From assembly GCF_003390395.1 (NCBI RefSeq), contig NZ_QUOV01000001.1, positions 4,216,001-4,280,000 of the forward strand: 64,000 nucleotides of DNA, read 5' to 3'. The notes beneath the pieces were generated by a model. It was given only the letters and a program-made list of their open reading frames with translations, ran no database searches and was not told where the DNA came from. The stretch is from Thalassotalea euphylliae (lineage in GTDB: Bacteria > Pseudomonadota > Gammaproteobacteria > Enterobacterales > Alteromonadaceae). Position numbers and translations under genes: made by a program. The stretch's first letter is position 1. The number at the start of each line of letters is the position of its first letter. Below are positions 28,288 to 37,505 of the stretch, piece after piece.

Positions 28288-30255
28288 GTGCGAGTTTCAA
28301 CGTTTTCACGTTCATCGGTAGTTGCCATTAGCAGCTTTGCCATCATATTTTTGCTGGCAATGTATCAGGTCGGCAACACGCTAAAAACCAATCGACTACT
28401 GCTCGCTGAATACCAAAATTTGAAGTCGTTAACGACCGTCGATTTTTATCGAACTATCGCTAGCTATTTGCAGTCTGGCGATGCGAGTTTGCTGACCACT
28501 GCGGAAAGTTTGTTAGATCAAATCAATACCAGTGCAGAGCAATTATCAATTGCTGATTTAGGCGCTACTGTTTCTGAAAAAACTACTGAACTTAAACAAA
28601 ACATTGCCGACACTTACCGCCCGCTCGGCAAACTAAGTGGTGACCCGATGGCGCTTTTACGCAACAACGAACAAGGGATTTCGTCGCTAAATAGCGGCCT
28701 TGCTAATTATGCGCGCCAATCGAATGAACTAAGCAGCGACCAGCGATTAGACTACCTTGCCACCACCAACAATATTGCCTCTGCGTTGACCAGCGTTATC
28801 AATGTTCGTAGTAAAATATTTGCTAGCGACAATGTAAATTCCTCGCTGCTTAACCAGCCGTTATCTGAACTGAATAGCTTGGCTGGCAAGCTCGCTAATT
28901 TTCCATTGCTTGGCATTTTCGAAACAGGTGTCGAAACAGATGATGAAGACGAATTAGGCGATGATGACGACTTATTGCTTGACGATGAAGAAGAGGCAAC
29001 GGATTTAAGTGAAGAAGCGCTTGATGAATTGCGCTCGTTAGTTGGCCGCTATCGTAGCGAGCTAAACAACACAATTTCACAGCAACAACAGCGCCAACAA
29101 GGTTTAGCCTTGCTCAATGCTGATGTATCAGCCATTGAGAAAATTATCCTTGAAGGTGAGGCGATTATCCTAGCTGAGCAAAAGAGCATTAACGATCGCA
29201 TTACCTGGGTTGTGATCTTACTGATGTCGATTCTGGTCGTCTTTTTAGCGGCAAATTACTGGTTAACCCGCACCGTTGTATTAAACCCGCTGCGCCGCTT
29301 ACGCGACAGTTTTGTCACCTTAGTGAATGAAGGCCGTGTTGATTTGATTGAAGGTATTCCTGAAAAAACGGAGCTAGGGCAAATTTCTAGCAGCTTCAAT
29401 AAAATGGTGACGCAACTTGCGGAAGAAGATAAGCAAAAAGCAAAGCAGCTTGGTTTAGTATCAACCGCCATGCAAACCATGGAAACACAGGCACAAACCA
29501 TATTAAATTCATCTTCAAGTACCAGTGCTCATTTAGCAGCGGTTGATGAAATTATGGCGGCGCTATCGCAAGTCACCGAACATGTAAATTCATTGTCGCA
29601 ACAAGTGGTTGATAATGCCCAAGCGAGCCAACAGGCGCTAACAGACAGCCAACAAAAGGTTGATGAAGCACTCGCCGCCAGCGAGCAAACCAGCCTTGCC
29701 GCGCAAGCGGGTAAAGAAGCGATTGAATCACTAGGACAGTCAGTAGAGAGTGTCGGTACCATTGTCGATGTGATCAGTTCCATTGCCGATCAAACCAACT
29801 TATTAGCGTTAAACGCTGCCATAGAAGCGGCGCGCGCTGGTGAACATGGCCGCGGTTTCTCGGTTGTTGCCGACGAAGTACGCCAACTTGCCGGTAAAAC
29901 ACAAGAATCCCTTAAACAAGTGAGCGATCGTTTAGATCAGTTAAACCACGACAGCAAAGCGCTGGAAACCAATATTTTTGATATTGAAGCAGCGTCTAGC
30001 CGACAGCGTGAAATTTCAGACGCCCTAAATGAAAACACTGCCAACGTGCTCGACCAAGCAAGCGCATCGGCAGGGGTTGCCGCCGACTCGCTAGAGCAGA
30101 TTAATCAGCAGCGCCACCACTTTGCTGAATTTGAGCAAGCAATGGAAAGTGTCCGTGGTGAAGTTACTTACTCTCGCGAACTCGCCGAAACGATTTCAAG
30201 CGATGTGGCGACCCAAGTTGTAGATATAAGTGCCACGTTAAAGTTAGTGTCGTAG
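28288..30255 (+). CDS. Methyl-accepting chemotaxis-type signal transducer
   Basis: A 655-aa protein from a GTG start with GAGAG upstream. A membrane helix lies at residues about 9-27 and another at about 310-332 ([20 protein letters not shown]), framing a periplasmic sensor of about 280 residues. HAMP follows ([13 protein letters not shown]), then a coiled MCP signalling domain with the hairpin tip [35 protein letters not shown]. Odd points: a run of Asp and Glu inside the sensor (about residues 213-240), and no C-terminal CheR/CheB-binding pentapeptide; the protein stops soon after the signalling helices. No che genes are nearby. Confidence 0.9.
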   Translation: MRVSTFSRSSVVAISSFAIIFLLAMYQVGNTLKTNRLLLAEYQNLKSLTTVDFYRTIASYLQSGDASLLTTAESLLDQINTSAEQLSIADLGATVSEKTTELKQNIADTYRPLGKLSGDPMALLRNNEQGISSLNSGLANYARQSNELSSDQRLDYLATTNNIASALTSVINVRSKIFASDNVNSSLLNQPLSELNSLAGKLANFPLLGIFETGVETDDEDELGDDDDLLLDDEEEATDLSEEALDELRSLVGRYRSELNNTISQQQQRQQGLALLNADVSAIEKIILEGEAIILAEQKSINDRITWVVILLMSILVVFLAANYWLTRTVVLNPLRRLRDSFVTLVNEGRVDLIEGIPEKTELGQISSSFNKMVTQLAEEDKQKAKQLGLVSTAMQTMETQAQTILNSSSSTSAHLAAVDEIMAALSQVTEHVNSLSQQVVDNAQASQQALTDSQQKVDEALAASEQTSLAAQAGKEAIESLGQSVESVGTIVDVISSIADQTNLLALNAAIEAARAGEHGRGFSVVADEVRQLAGKTQESLKQVSDRLDQLNHDSKALETNIFDIEAASSRQREISDALNENTANVLDQASASAGVAADSLEQINQQRHHFAEFEQAMESVRGEVTYSRELAETISSDVATQVVDISATLKLVS

Positions 30256-30297
30256 ACAAACTAGACGTCGAATAGCGAATAGAGACAAGCAAATAAG

Positions 30298-30334
30298 CCT
30301 CTAATACTTTAGAATATGTGTTAGAGGTTTTTTT
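30298..30334 (+). terminator. Intrinsic terminator whose 3' arm contains the next gene's ribosome-binding site
   Basis: CCTCTAATAC (30298-30307) pairs with GTGTTAGAGG (30318-30327), one G-U pair, followed by seven T (30328-30334). The AGAGG in the 3' arm is the only Shine-Dalgarno for the ATG at 30335, which starts right after the T tract. The hairpin would both end the chemoreceptor transcript and, if read through, hide the ribosome-binding site. Confidence 0.8.
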
Positions 30335-30490
30335 ATGGCTAAATCACTCTGTAAGTGGAAAAAGAAGGATATTGAGAAAAATATCCATGAATTGATCCAC
30401 ATTGTTGATAAACCCCGTTTTATCTGTAAAGACTGCGCACGTAGTGCGCACGACAAAGGCTTTTTGTGTAAGCCAATCAAGCTAAAATAA
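30335..30490 (+). CDS. Small 51-aa Cys-containing protein, possible zinc ribbon
   Basis: Begins MAKSLCKWKKKDIEKNIHEL and holds four cysteines: C6, C31 and C34 as CKDC, and C47, plus His 19, 22 and 39. The CxxC with two flanking cysteines suggests a small zinc-binding fold. It is basic, with no signal peptide. AGAGG eight bases before the ATG supports translation. It lies 27 bp before the peroxiredoxin gene in the same direction. I recognise the type as a conserved short hypothetical of marine Gammaproteobacteria but know no function. Confidence 0.75.
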   Translation: MAKSLCKWKKKDIEKNIHELIHIVDKPRFICKDCARSAHDKGFLCKPIKLK

Positions 30491-30517
30491 CAATTCATTC
30501 ATACGAGAAAGCAACAA

Positions 30518-30994
30518 ATGACTATTGCCCTTAACGACAAGATGCCAAGCGGCCAATTACAAGAACTTAAAGATGGTGAAATGATCAACCACGCTACAGA
30601 TGAACTTTTTGCTAACAAGAAAGTTGTACTGTTTGCCGTACCTGGCGCGTTCACACCAACCTGCTCGGCTGCTCACTTACCTGGTTATGTTGTTAATGCT
30701 GACGAATTTAAAGCCAAAGGTGTTGACCTAATCGCTTGTGTGTCAGTTAACGACACCTTTGTCATGAATGCATGGGGCGCAGCACAAAACGCAGAGCATA
30801 TTGCTATGTTGGCTGATGGTGACGGCAGTTACACCAAAGCCCTTGGTCTTGAAATGGAAACTGGCGCCTTTGGCGGCCTTCGTTCTCAACGTTACGCCAT
30901 GGTGATCGAAAATGGCACAGTAACACTGTTACATGTTGAAAAACCTAAAGAATTTGAAGTGTCAAAAGCAGAAGCTGTGCTTGCTGCGCTGTAA
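30518..30994 (+). CDS. Peroxiredoxin, Prx5 type
   Basis: The 158-aa thioredoxin-fold peroxidase has the peroxidatic motif PGAFTPTCSAAHLPGY, whose Thr and Cys, with the Arg in GGLRSQRYAM, make the active site. No fused glutaredoxin domain is present, so it would be recycled by separate glutaredoxin/GSH or thioredoxin; gor is in the same window. It reduces H2O2 and organic peroxides in the cytoplasm. It sits directly upstream of ferritin, fitting a peroxide/iron theme. Confidence 0.94.
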   Translation: MTIALNDKMPSGQLQELKDGEMINHATDELFANKKVVLFAVPGAFTPTCSAAHLPGYVVNADEFKAKGVDLIACVSVNDTFVMNAWGAAQNAEHIAMLADGDGSYTKALGLEMETGAFGGLRSQRYAMVIENGTVTLLHVEKPKEFEVSKAEAVLAAL

Positions 30995-31135
30995 ATATTA
31001 CACGTTGAGTGCATAACAGAAGATAAACAATAACCATTATCACTTTGTATCCATTTGTTTTTATTGGTTTTTATTTGTCTTCATCAAAAGTTTTTGGCAC
31101 AATGCCGCCATTATTAACGCTGTGAGGTTGTTCCT

Positions 31136-31666
31136 ATGTTGAAGCCGGAGATGGTTAAAGAGCTTAACCAACAAATTAATTTAGAGTTTTACTCATCAAA
31201 TATGTACCTACAAATGAGTGCTTGGTGTGAAGACCAAGGCTTTGAAGGAGCGGCAGAGTTCATGCGCAAGCACGCGCTTGAAGAAATGGACCATATGAAC
31301 CGTTTATTCACTTACGTGAGTGAAACAGGTGCATTACCAATTCTAGGTGCGATTGAAGCGCCACCACACGAATTCAGCTCACTTGCCGATGTGTTCGAAC
31401 AAACCTATAAGCACGAATGCCATATCACTGAGCAAATTAACGCGCTTGCTCATAAAGCTTTCACCACGCAAGACTACTCAACCTTTAACTTCTTGCAATG
31501 GTATGTGGCTGAGCAACACGAAGAAGAAACCTTATTCAAGAGCGTGCTAGATAAAATCAATCTTGTGGGTCACGATGGCCACGCGTTGTTCTTCGTTGAT
31601 AAAGATTTGGCTGAAATGGCAAAATCTGGCGGCAACGGCAGCGTAATGACGGATACTGGCGCTTAA
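31136..31666 (+). CDS. ftnA: Bacterial non-haem ferritin
   Basis: The 176-aa four-helix-bundle ferritin has ferroxidase ligands in [28 protein letters not shown] and the EQHEEETLF helix. It stores iron as a 24-mer in the cytoplasm. It is 141 bp after the peroxiredoxin gene with its own leader, and a terminator follows. Length and motifs are those of FtnA rather than haem-binding bacterioferritin, since the haem Met is absent. Confidence 0.95.
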   Translation: MLKPEMVKELNQQINLEFYSSNMYLQMSAWCEDQGFEGAAEFMRKHALEEMDHMNRLFTYVSETGALPILGAIEAPPHEFSSLADVFEQTYKHECHITEQINALAHKAFTTQDYSTFNFLQWYVAEQHEEETLFKSVLDKINLVGHDGHALFFVDKDLAEMAKSGGNGSVMTDTGA

Positions 31667-31716
31667 CGAGCTGCTGCCGACAGCGCATAGTAAAAAGCGC
31701 ATCACAAAAAATAACA

Positions 31717-31740
31717 GGGGCTTCATAGCCCCTTTATTTT
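31717..31740 (+). terminator. Terminator after ferritin gene
   Basis: GGGGC (31717-31721) TTCATA GCCCC (31728-31732), then TTTATTTT. It lies about 50 bp past the ftnA stop. Confidence 0.85.
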
Positions 31741-31785
31741 TATCTCACTATAATGTGCGCTTTATTCCTTATCGAGCCACATTCC

Positions 31786-32997
31786 ATGTCAATAGTCCAA
31801 ACAGATGTTTTAGTTATCGGCGCAGGTGCCGCCGGCCTTATGTGCGCCGCCACCGCAGGCTATCGCGGAAAATCTGTTACTGTCGTGGATATGGGTAAAA
31901 AGCCCGGTCGTAAAATACTGATCAGTGGTGGTGGTCGTTGTAACTTTACCAACGAAAATACCCGCCCAGAAAACTACCTGAGCCAAAATCCACATTTTGT
32001 AAAATCAGCATTAAGCCGCTATAGCGCGCAAGACTTTATCGAATTAGTTGATCGCCACGGCCTTGCCTATCACCATAAAACTTTAGGCCAGCTATTTTGT
32101 GATGACAGCGCACAAGATATTGTTGATATTTTGATGACCGAGTGTGACTGGGCGGGTGTTAATATCGCACTACGCAGCGAAGTGCTGTCAGTAACCAACT
32201 TATCTAAAGGCAGCGAAGAAAGCGCACAAGGCTACCAAGTTGTTACCTCTGGTGAAACTTATCATTGCAAATCTTTGGTTATCGCTTCTGGCGGCTTAAC
32301 CATGCCGAAATTAGGGGCGACACCGATTGGTTATAAAATTGCTGAACAATTCGGTTTGAACGTATTACCGACCATGGCGGCACTGGTACCGTTTACCCTA
32401 CACGATCACGACAAACAACGCTTTGATGGTTTGTCAGGCATTAGTCTGCCAACAATCGTTACCGCAGATGATGGCACCCAATTTCGTGAGAATATTTTAT
32501 TTACCCACCGCGGTTTATCCGGCCCCGCAATACTACAAATTTCTTCTTTCTGGCGAGCAGGGCAGGCTGTAACTATCGATTTATTACCTGACAGCCCAAT
32601 TGCAGATCTCATCAAAGAGTGGCGTCAAACCAGCCCACAAAAATCACTGAAAAACTTGCTAACCACTGTGCTCCCTAAACGCTTAGTAGAAGCCATGTTC
32701 AACAATAAAGAGCTGACCGACAAAGTGATCAGCCAGTTAAGTAATGAAGAAGTTACTTACTTGCAGCAATACCTACACCACTGGCAAATAAAACCTAACG
32801 GCACCGAAGGGTACCGCACCGCCGAAGTCACCCTAGGCGGCGTTGATACCGACGAACTCAGCTCAAAAACCTTTGAGGCGAAAAACGCCAAAGGCTTATT
32901 TTTTATCGGCGAAGTCATTGACGTGACGGGCTGGCTAGGGGGCTACAACTTCCAATTCGCATGGAGTTCTGGCGTAGCTTGTGGGCAGGCGGTGTAA
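31786..32997 (+). CDS. YhiN/HI0933-family FAD-dependent oxidoreductase
   Basis: A 403-aa flavoprotein from MSIVQTDVLVIGAGAAGLMCA, the FAD-binding dinucleotide fold. PGRKILISGGGRCNFTN and FFIGEVIDVTGWLGGYNFQFAWSSG are hallmark motifs of the HI0933/YhiN family. The upstream in-frame ATG at 31753 lies inside a perfect TATAAT (31749-31754), so that position is better read as a promoter and 31786 as the start. The family's physiological reaction is not established. It converges on the serine hydrolase gene. Confidence 0.92.
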   Translation: MSIVQTDVLVIGAGAAGLMCAATAGYRGKSVTVVDMGKKPGRKILISGGGRCNFTNENTRPENYLSQNPHFVKSALSRYSAQDFIELVDRHGLAYHHKTLGQLFCDDSAQDIVDILMTECDWAGVNIALRSEVLSVTNLSKGSEESAQGYQVVTSGETYHCKSLVIASGGLTMPKLGATPIGYKIAEQFGLNVLPTMAALVPFTLHDHDKQRFDGLSGISLPTIVTADDGTQFRENILFTHRGLSGPAILQISSFWRAGQAVTIDLLPDSPIADLIKEWRQTSPQKSLKNLLTTVLPKRLVEAMFNNKELTDKVISQLSNEEVTYLQQYLHHWQIKPNGTEGYRTAEVTLGGVDTDELSSKTFEAKNAKGLFFIGEVIDVTGWLGGYNFQFAWSSGVACGQAV

Positions 32998-33015
32998 ACG
33001 GCCTATCGCCAATAA

Positions 33016-33053
33016 GACAATACCAAGCACTCAAGGTTACATTTGGTATTGTC
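33016..33053. terminator. Convergent hairpin between yhiN-type and serine hydrolase genes
   Basis: Perfect 11-bp arms GACAATACCAA (33016-33026) and TTGGTATTGTC (33043-33053) in the gap between two convergent genes. T tracts are poor, so it is a likely but weak two-way terminator. Confidence 0.55.
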
Positions 33054-33076
33054 ATCATTATCGGTAGACTCCGCTA

Positions 33077-35068
33077 CTAATCCGCAAATGCTGGAATAAC
33101 GGTATCGGTAATTTGCGTCATGATTTTATCGTCTCTGTCATGGCCGGTAATGGCGATAACTAACCCTAGCTCTGCGACCACAATAACGCGCTGTCCACCG
33201 CCGCCCCATGCCAAATTAGCCACATAAGTTTTGCCTTTCACTTGCACTGGAGTGGTGTACCAGAAATAACCGTAACGGTATTCCTCTGGAATAAAGTCTT
33301 CAGGAGGGTTGGCAAAAGCACTCGTAGCTTTCACTAAATAGTCAGTAGAAACAAACGGTTTTCCCTGCCACTTACCTTGATTAGCGACTATTAAGCCTAA
33401 TTTAACCATATCACGTGACGTTAGGTTTATCTTCCAACCTGCTTGGGGTAGGCCGCTAATGTGTGTGCTCCACTGGTAATTCGCAATATTTAACTTATCT
33501 AACACTTCGGTTTTTATGAAGTGTTCGGCCCCCTTTGGCGTTACCGCATCAATCACTGCCATAACAAGTATGGGATTGTAGTTACCATATTTGTAGACTT
33601 GGGTTTCATCGGTGATCGGTGCACTGATTTCCAGTAACGCTTGAACCAGCTTTTGACCCTGAAGCTGAGCGGGCGACTTTTCTAATTCCTGCCATTTTTC
33701 CTCATCAATGGTTAAACCACCGTGCATAGTAAGCGCTTTGTGTAGTGTAATTTTCTCAGCGCCTTTAACTAGTTCGCTTTTATTTATTTTGTTCAAAAAG
33801 CTGATGATTGGCTTATCAAGATCAGCCATCGACAAGTAACCTAGCTGAATCGCACGGCCAACCAGTAAACTTGTGTAGCCTTTGGTGGCAGAGGCTTGCG
33901 GGTGAGCCAAATTAAATCGTCCTCTTTGCTGATAACTTTCAAAAACCAAGGCATTCTTATGGGCGATTAACAGGCTGTCGTAATTGCCATGTTTAACGGC
34001 ACCTATTTCTTTTGCTAGCTGAATAATCGCTTTGGTATTGTCTTCCGCCACGGCCAGTTGCCTTGCCGCTAAGCTGCTATCTGAAGATGATGGCGCTGTA
34101 TCGAAAAAGGCATTTTTAAGCGCTGGAATATCCCTAAATGACCCGACAGCTTGTGCGGCTGTACCACGCGGCGCACTTGTAGCGTGATACTGCTTGATAT
34201 GAGCAGGTTTTAGTTGCTCGATGACCTTGGCATCTACCCAAAAGGTATCTACGTTGTCATCGTCCACACTGCGGTTAAAGAATAAATAGTTACCATCAGG
34301 CGAGACTTGTGCGGCAAATTCAGAAACTTCAGTGTTAATGTTCTCGCTAAATTTAATCGCCTCGCCCCAAGTGCCATCAGGCTCTTTAAAACTGATAAAC
34401 AAGTCTGAATTTCGATCATCACTGCCTCGCTGACCATCCCAAATAACATAGCTTTCATCAGGGGCAATAAACGGGTGTGCATTCCATAAACCTGTGTTGA
34501 TATGCTTAGGGAATGGTTTAGGTGCCAAGCGTTTGCCATTCTCTAATTTGGAATAACGCAGCATTCCCTCTTTTTCGGCAACATCGAATGCAATGGTACC
34601 GTTTAATGAAGCGGTCACGCGCATAATCCTGAACTCTTCAAAGTCAGGGCCTAGCCTTTGCATTTCAGACCAACCTGACTCTGTTCGAGTTTTAAAGCTG
34701 CGACCAAAAAACATCGTTTTATTATCCGGCGATAGTGTCGGCGTTCCTACCCTTTTGGAAATAACACGCTCCTGCCATTTCTCATCGTGTTGTTCAAAAA
34801 CAACAAACTCTTGGTACGGTTTATTGTCTTTCATAACTTCTCGAACAAAGTACATTTCATCCAAGCGTGGCGAAAAAACAACGCCGTATTCCCATCCTTC
34901 GCTAGAAACAATGTCTGGCGCAAAAACTTCAGGTGTTAACCCTGGTGCATTTTGGCCAAGATATGGGCCAGTTATTGAAGCCTTTACATCCTCAGCTTTT
35001 GACAGTGCATTACCACTAAAACTTGCCACTAGTGCTAATGCCAATAAATTTTTAAAAGTTACCTTCAT
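33077..35068 (-). CDS. Exported propeller/serine hydrolase (class C beta-lactamase fold) fusion
   Basis: The 663-aa protein has a signal peptide (MKVTFKNLLALALVASFSGNALS). Residues about 40-290 contain WD40-like PD40 repeats (GVVFSPRLDEMYFVR, PTLSPDNKTMFFG, AAQVSPDGNYLFFNRS). Residues about 340-660 resemble beta-lactamase/DD-peptidase-like hydrolases, with SATK as the SxxK nucleophile motif and YGNYNP as the YxN counterpart. The usual KTG/HTG box is replaced by WGGGGQ, as in many esterase or peptidase members. The substrate is unknown. It is divergent from a CadC-like regulator that carries the same kind of propeller. Confidence 0.85.
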   Translation of the reverse strand: MKVTFKNLLALALVASFSGNALSKAEDVKASITGPYLGQNAPGLTPEVFAPDIVSSEGWEYGVVFSPRLDEMYFVREVMKDNKPYQEFVVFEQHDEKWQERVISKRVGTPTLSPDNKTMFFGRSFKTRTESGWSEMQRLGPDFEEFRIMRVTASLNGTIAFDVAEKEGMLRYSKLENGKRLAPKPFPKHINTGLWNAHPFIAPDESYVIWDGQRGSDDRNSDLFISFKEPDGTWGEAIKFSENINTEVSEFAAQVSPDGNYLFFNRSVDDDNVDTFWVDAKVIEQLKPAHIKQYHATSAPRGTAAQAVGSFRDIPALKNAFFDTAPSSSDSSLAARQLAVAEDNTKAIIQLAKEIGAVKHGNYDSLLIAHKNALVFESYQQRGRFNLAHPQASATKGYTSLLVGRAIQLGYLSMADLDKPIISFLNKINKSELVKGAEKITLHKALTMHGGLTIDEEKWQELEKSPAQLQGQKLVQALLEISAPITDETQVYKYGNYNPILVMAVIDAVTPKGAEHFIKTEVLDKLNIANYQWSTHISGLPQAGWKINLTSRDMVKLGLIVANQGKWQGKPFVSTDYLVKATSAFANPPEDFIPEEYRYGYFWYTTPVQVKGKTYVANLAWGGGGQRVIVVAELGLVIAITGHDRDDKIMTQITDTVIPAFAD

Positions 35069-35292
35069 GATTGTTCTTCCCCTTTGCCAAATGGCATTTC
35101 TTCAAAGCGTTTGGATCGTTGTTCAACGATCCTTATTTTGTTTGCATGCAAAAGTTGAATATCAAGCTGCCAGCTCATGCCCTGAAGCACATGAAAAAAA
35201 CCTGACGTTTAGCTGATTTCTCTGTTTTCAGCTTTATTTTGTAAGTGTGTACGGTAAGATTTGAGCAGAATTACCAAGGAATGAACTTTTTT

Positions 35293-37371
35293 ATGGCCAC
35301 GCAGTTTTGGGTTAACAACTACTTTATCGATGTCAGTCGAAACCAAATAAAGCATCAACAACAAGCCACCCAAATCCCTCCTAAAGCATTAAAAGTATTA
35401 GAGGTGTTAGCGAGCCGGGCGGGTGAAGTCGTCAGCCATGATGAGTTAATGGATGTAGTTTGGGAGAGCAGTGTTGTTGGCCCCAATACCTTGCAACGTG
35501 CCATTGCCCAGTTGCGCAAAGCATTCGGTGACGACAGTAAACAACAAGCATTTATTAAAACTCATGCGAAAAAGGGCTACAGCTTAGAAGCGAATGTACG
35601 TTGGGAAACAAATAACAATCAGAAAACGCCTGTTCGTGAATTAGAGCCAAATAAATCACTAACCTATCGGTATGCGTTGGCGGCATTGGCGAGTGTCGCT
35701 TTACTCGTTTTCATGCTATTTCCGTCAGAGCAAGCCGTTTTTGATCGCGTTATGCCACTCACAGCAAGTGACGAACAAGAATTTAATGCCGCCTATTCCC
35801 CTGACGGTAGATATTTAGTTTTCAACCGTTATGTTGGCCAATGTATTAGTCACTTATGGGCTAAAGATTTAACCAACAACCAAGAAGAGCGTTTAAGCAC
35901 AGAGCCTGGGCATTATAGCCAGCTAAGTTGGTCGTCGGATGGTTCTCAGTTAGCGTTTATCTTGCAATCTGATTGCTCAGATGATCTTGAATATACGCAG
36001 CAATGTTGGCAATTACAGACGCTAGATTTCGCTGAGGCTTGGAATGGTAACGCGAAAAATCTATTGCGTTACAACTGTGCCAACATCAAAACAACGCACC
36101 CTACTTGGCTCAATGACGGCCGAATAGCGATGCTGCAATATCCCACACCTGACAGTAATCAACCGACACTGGTTATCTATGATGCTGTTGCTGATGAGCT
36201 CACTAACATACCGACAAGTGACAGTGATCGAATATATTCGCTGGATTATTCTCGTCGCTTAGATCGGTTGGCAACCGTATCTATCAGTGATGACCATATG
36301 CATATATTGCGAACCTTATCTGTTGACGGAACAACAAAGAGCGAAGCGCAAATATCTCCAACAGAAAGTTATTCTGCAGATGCTCGCTTTCCAATTGACT
36401 TTTCGCCTGACGGTGAGCATTTTTTGACTCATCTTGAAGGGCAAATATATCGTCTTGGTATCGACGGCGACCTTACCTTGATGCACCCAGCAAGCCACTC
36501 GGGACTCTGGAATCCTAGTTACCACCCGAGCCAAGAGAAGTTTGCTGCTACCTTTGGTATTAAAGACTATGATATTGGCTACCTGTCCCTAGAAAGCGAA
36601 GAAGAGGCAGATATACAGACGTTTGCTCGCTCTACTTCTGTTGATTTCAATGCCAAATTTCAACCTAGCGGCGAGCTCATTACCTTTATCTCGCACCGCT
36701 CTGGCAAACGCCAACTATGGGTAATTGATGGCACTAGCACCTACCAACTTACCCAATTTGAACAAGGACTTAGAAGTAGCCGATACGAATGGTCACCTGA
36801 CGGGCAAACCCTAGCCGTTAATGTAAACAACCAAATTGCGTTAATTAGCTTAGATGGTAGCTATCGGCTGGTTAAATCACCGATATCGGTGAGCGTGATA
36901 ATGCCTTGGACGGCTCCAGACACACTACTGGTAACAGATAACCAAACTAAACAACAGCGATTGTTTGCGATTGATATCAATAGCGGTGACGCTACCGATT
37001 TGGCGCAGGAGCAAATTTTATGGGCTGCCTACTATCAAGCAGATCAATTGCTTTACCTGAATAGCCAAGGCCAAGCCATGCTGCGTTCTGGCTCAGACTC
37101 GGGCTCTGGCTCTGTTTCAAATATTCAACCGCTTAACATATTGACCAATAAGCTGTTTGACGATTATTTATTGTTAAAAGGGGACTCGCTTTATGGCATT
37201 AGTTCGCAAGCAAAGCTTTGGCGTTACGATTTAAAATTACATCAGCTAACGCCTATTGCTAACCTTGATAAAGATGTTCTTTATGTTACTGATATCCGAG
37301 ATGATAAAATGCTGGCGAGCAAATTCATTGGCGGCAGACGAGAGCTAGTTGAATTTAGCCAGCCTAAGTAG
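35293..37371 (+). CDS. CadC-like membrane regulator: winged helix, one TM helix, periplasmic propeller
   Basis: The protein of about 692 aa has an OmpR/PhoB-type winged helix at the N-terminus (IPPKALKVLEVLASRAGEVVSHDELMDVVW...TLQRAIAQLRKAFGDD...KKGYSLEA), one membrane helix (YALAALASVALLVFMLF, about residues 130-147), then TolB-like PD40 repeats outside the membrane (AAYSPDGRYLVFNR, LSWSSDGSQLAF, YEWSPDGQTLAVN). The start at 35293 is chosen because AAGGA directly abuts the ATG at 35281 with no spacing. ToxR/CadC-type proteins bind DNA while sensing the periplasm. The divergent hydrolase gene 224 bp away is the obvious target. Confidence 0.88.
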   Translation: MATQFWVNNYFIDVSRNQIKHQQQATQIPPKALKVLEVLASRAGEVVSHDELMDVVWESSVVGPNTLQRAIAQLRKAFGDDSKQQAFIKTHAKKGYSLEANVRWETNNNQKTPVRELEPNKSLTYRYALAALASVALLVFMLFPSEQAVFDRVMPLTASDEQEFNAAYSPDGRYLVFNRYVGQCISHLWAKDLTNNQEERLSTEPGHYSQLSWSSDGSQLAFILQSDCSDDLEYTQQCWQLQTLDFAEAWNGNAKNLLRYNCANIKTTHPTWLNDGRIAMLQYPTPDSNQPTLVIYDAVADELTNIPTSDSDRIYSLDYSRRLDRLATVSISDDHMHILRTLSVDGTTKSEAQISPTESYSADARFPIDFSPDGEHFLTHLEGQIYRLGIDGDLTLMHPASHSGLWNPSYHPSQEKFAATFGIKDYDIGYLSLESEEEADIQTFARSTSVDFNAKFQPSGELITFISHRSGKRQLWVIDGTSTYQLTQFEQGLRSSRYEWSPDGQTLAVNVNNQIALISLDGSYRLVKSPISVSVIMPWTAPDTLLVTDNQTKQQRLFAIDINSGDATDLAQEQILWAAYYQADQLLYLNSQGQAMLRSGSDSGSGSVSNIQPLNILTNKLFDDYLLLKGDSLYGISSQAKLWRYDLKLHQLTPIANLDKDVLYVTDIRDDKMLASKFIGGRRELVEFSQPK

Positions 37372-37452
37372 GGGAGGCAAGAAGATAGATTCTAATCACA
37401 TACGCCTAACCGATTGGCAAACCAAGAAAAAAGTACCCCGCTATTTGCAAAC

Positions 37453-37480
37453 AAAAGGCTAGCAATTTCGCTAGCCTTTT
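37453..37480. terminator. Two-way terminator between the CadC-like gene and msbA
   Basis: AAAAGGCTAGC (37453-37463) and GCTAGCCTTTT (37470-37480) give a perfect 11-bp stem with A and T runs on both sides, between two convergent genes. Confidence 0.9.
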
Positions 37481-37505
37481 ACGTTCTATATGCTGAGTTT
37501 GTTAG

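Noticed and set aside
30301..30498. Minus-strand 65-codon frame opposite the 51-aa Cys protein
   Set aside because: The plus strand has a ribosome-binding site, paired cysteines and fits the transcription direction. The minus frame has none and lies across the terminator.
31753..31785. Upstream ATG for the YhiN-type protein
   Set aside because: It lies inside a perfect TATAAT promoter box and would add 11 residues in front of the FAD-binding strand that starts the family.
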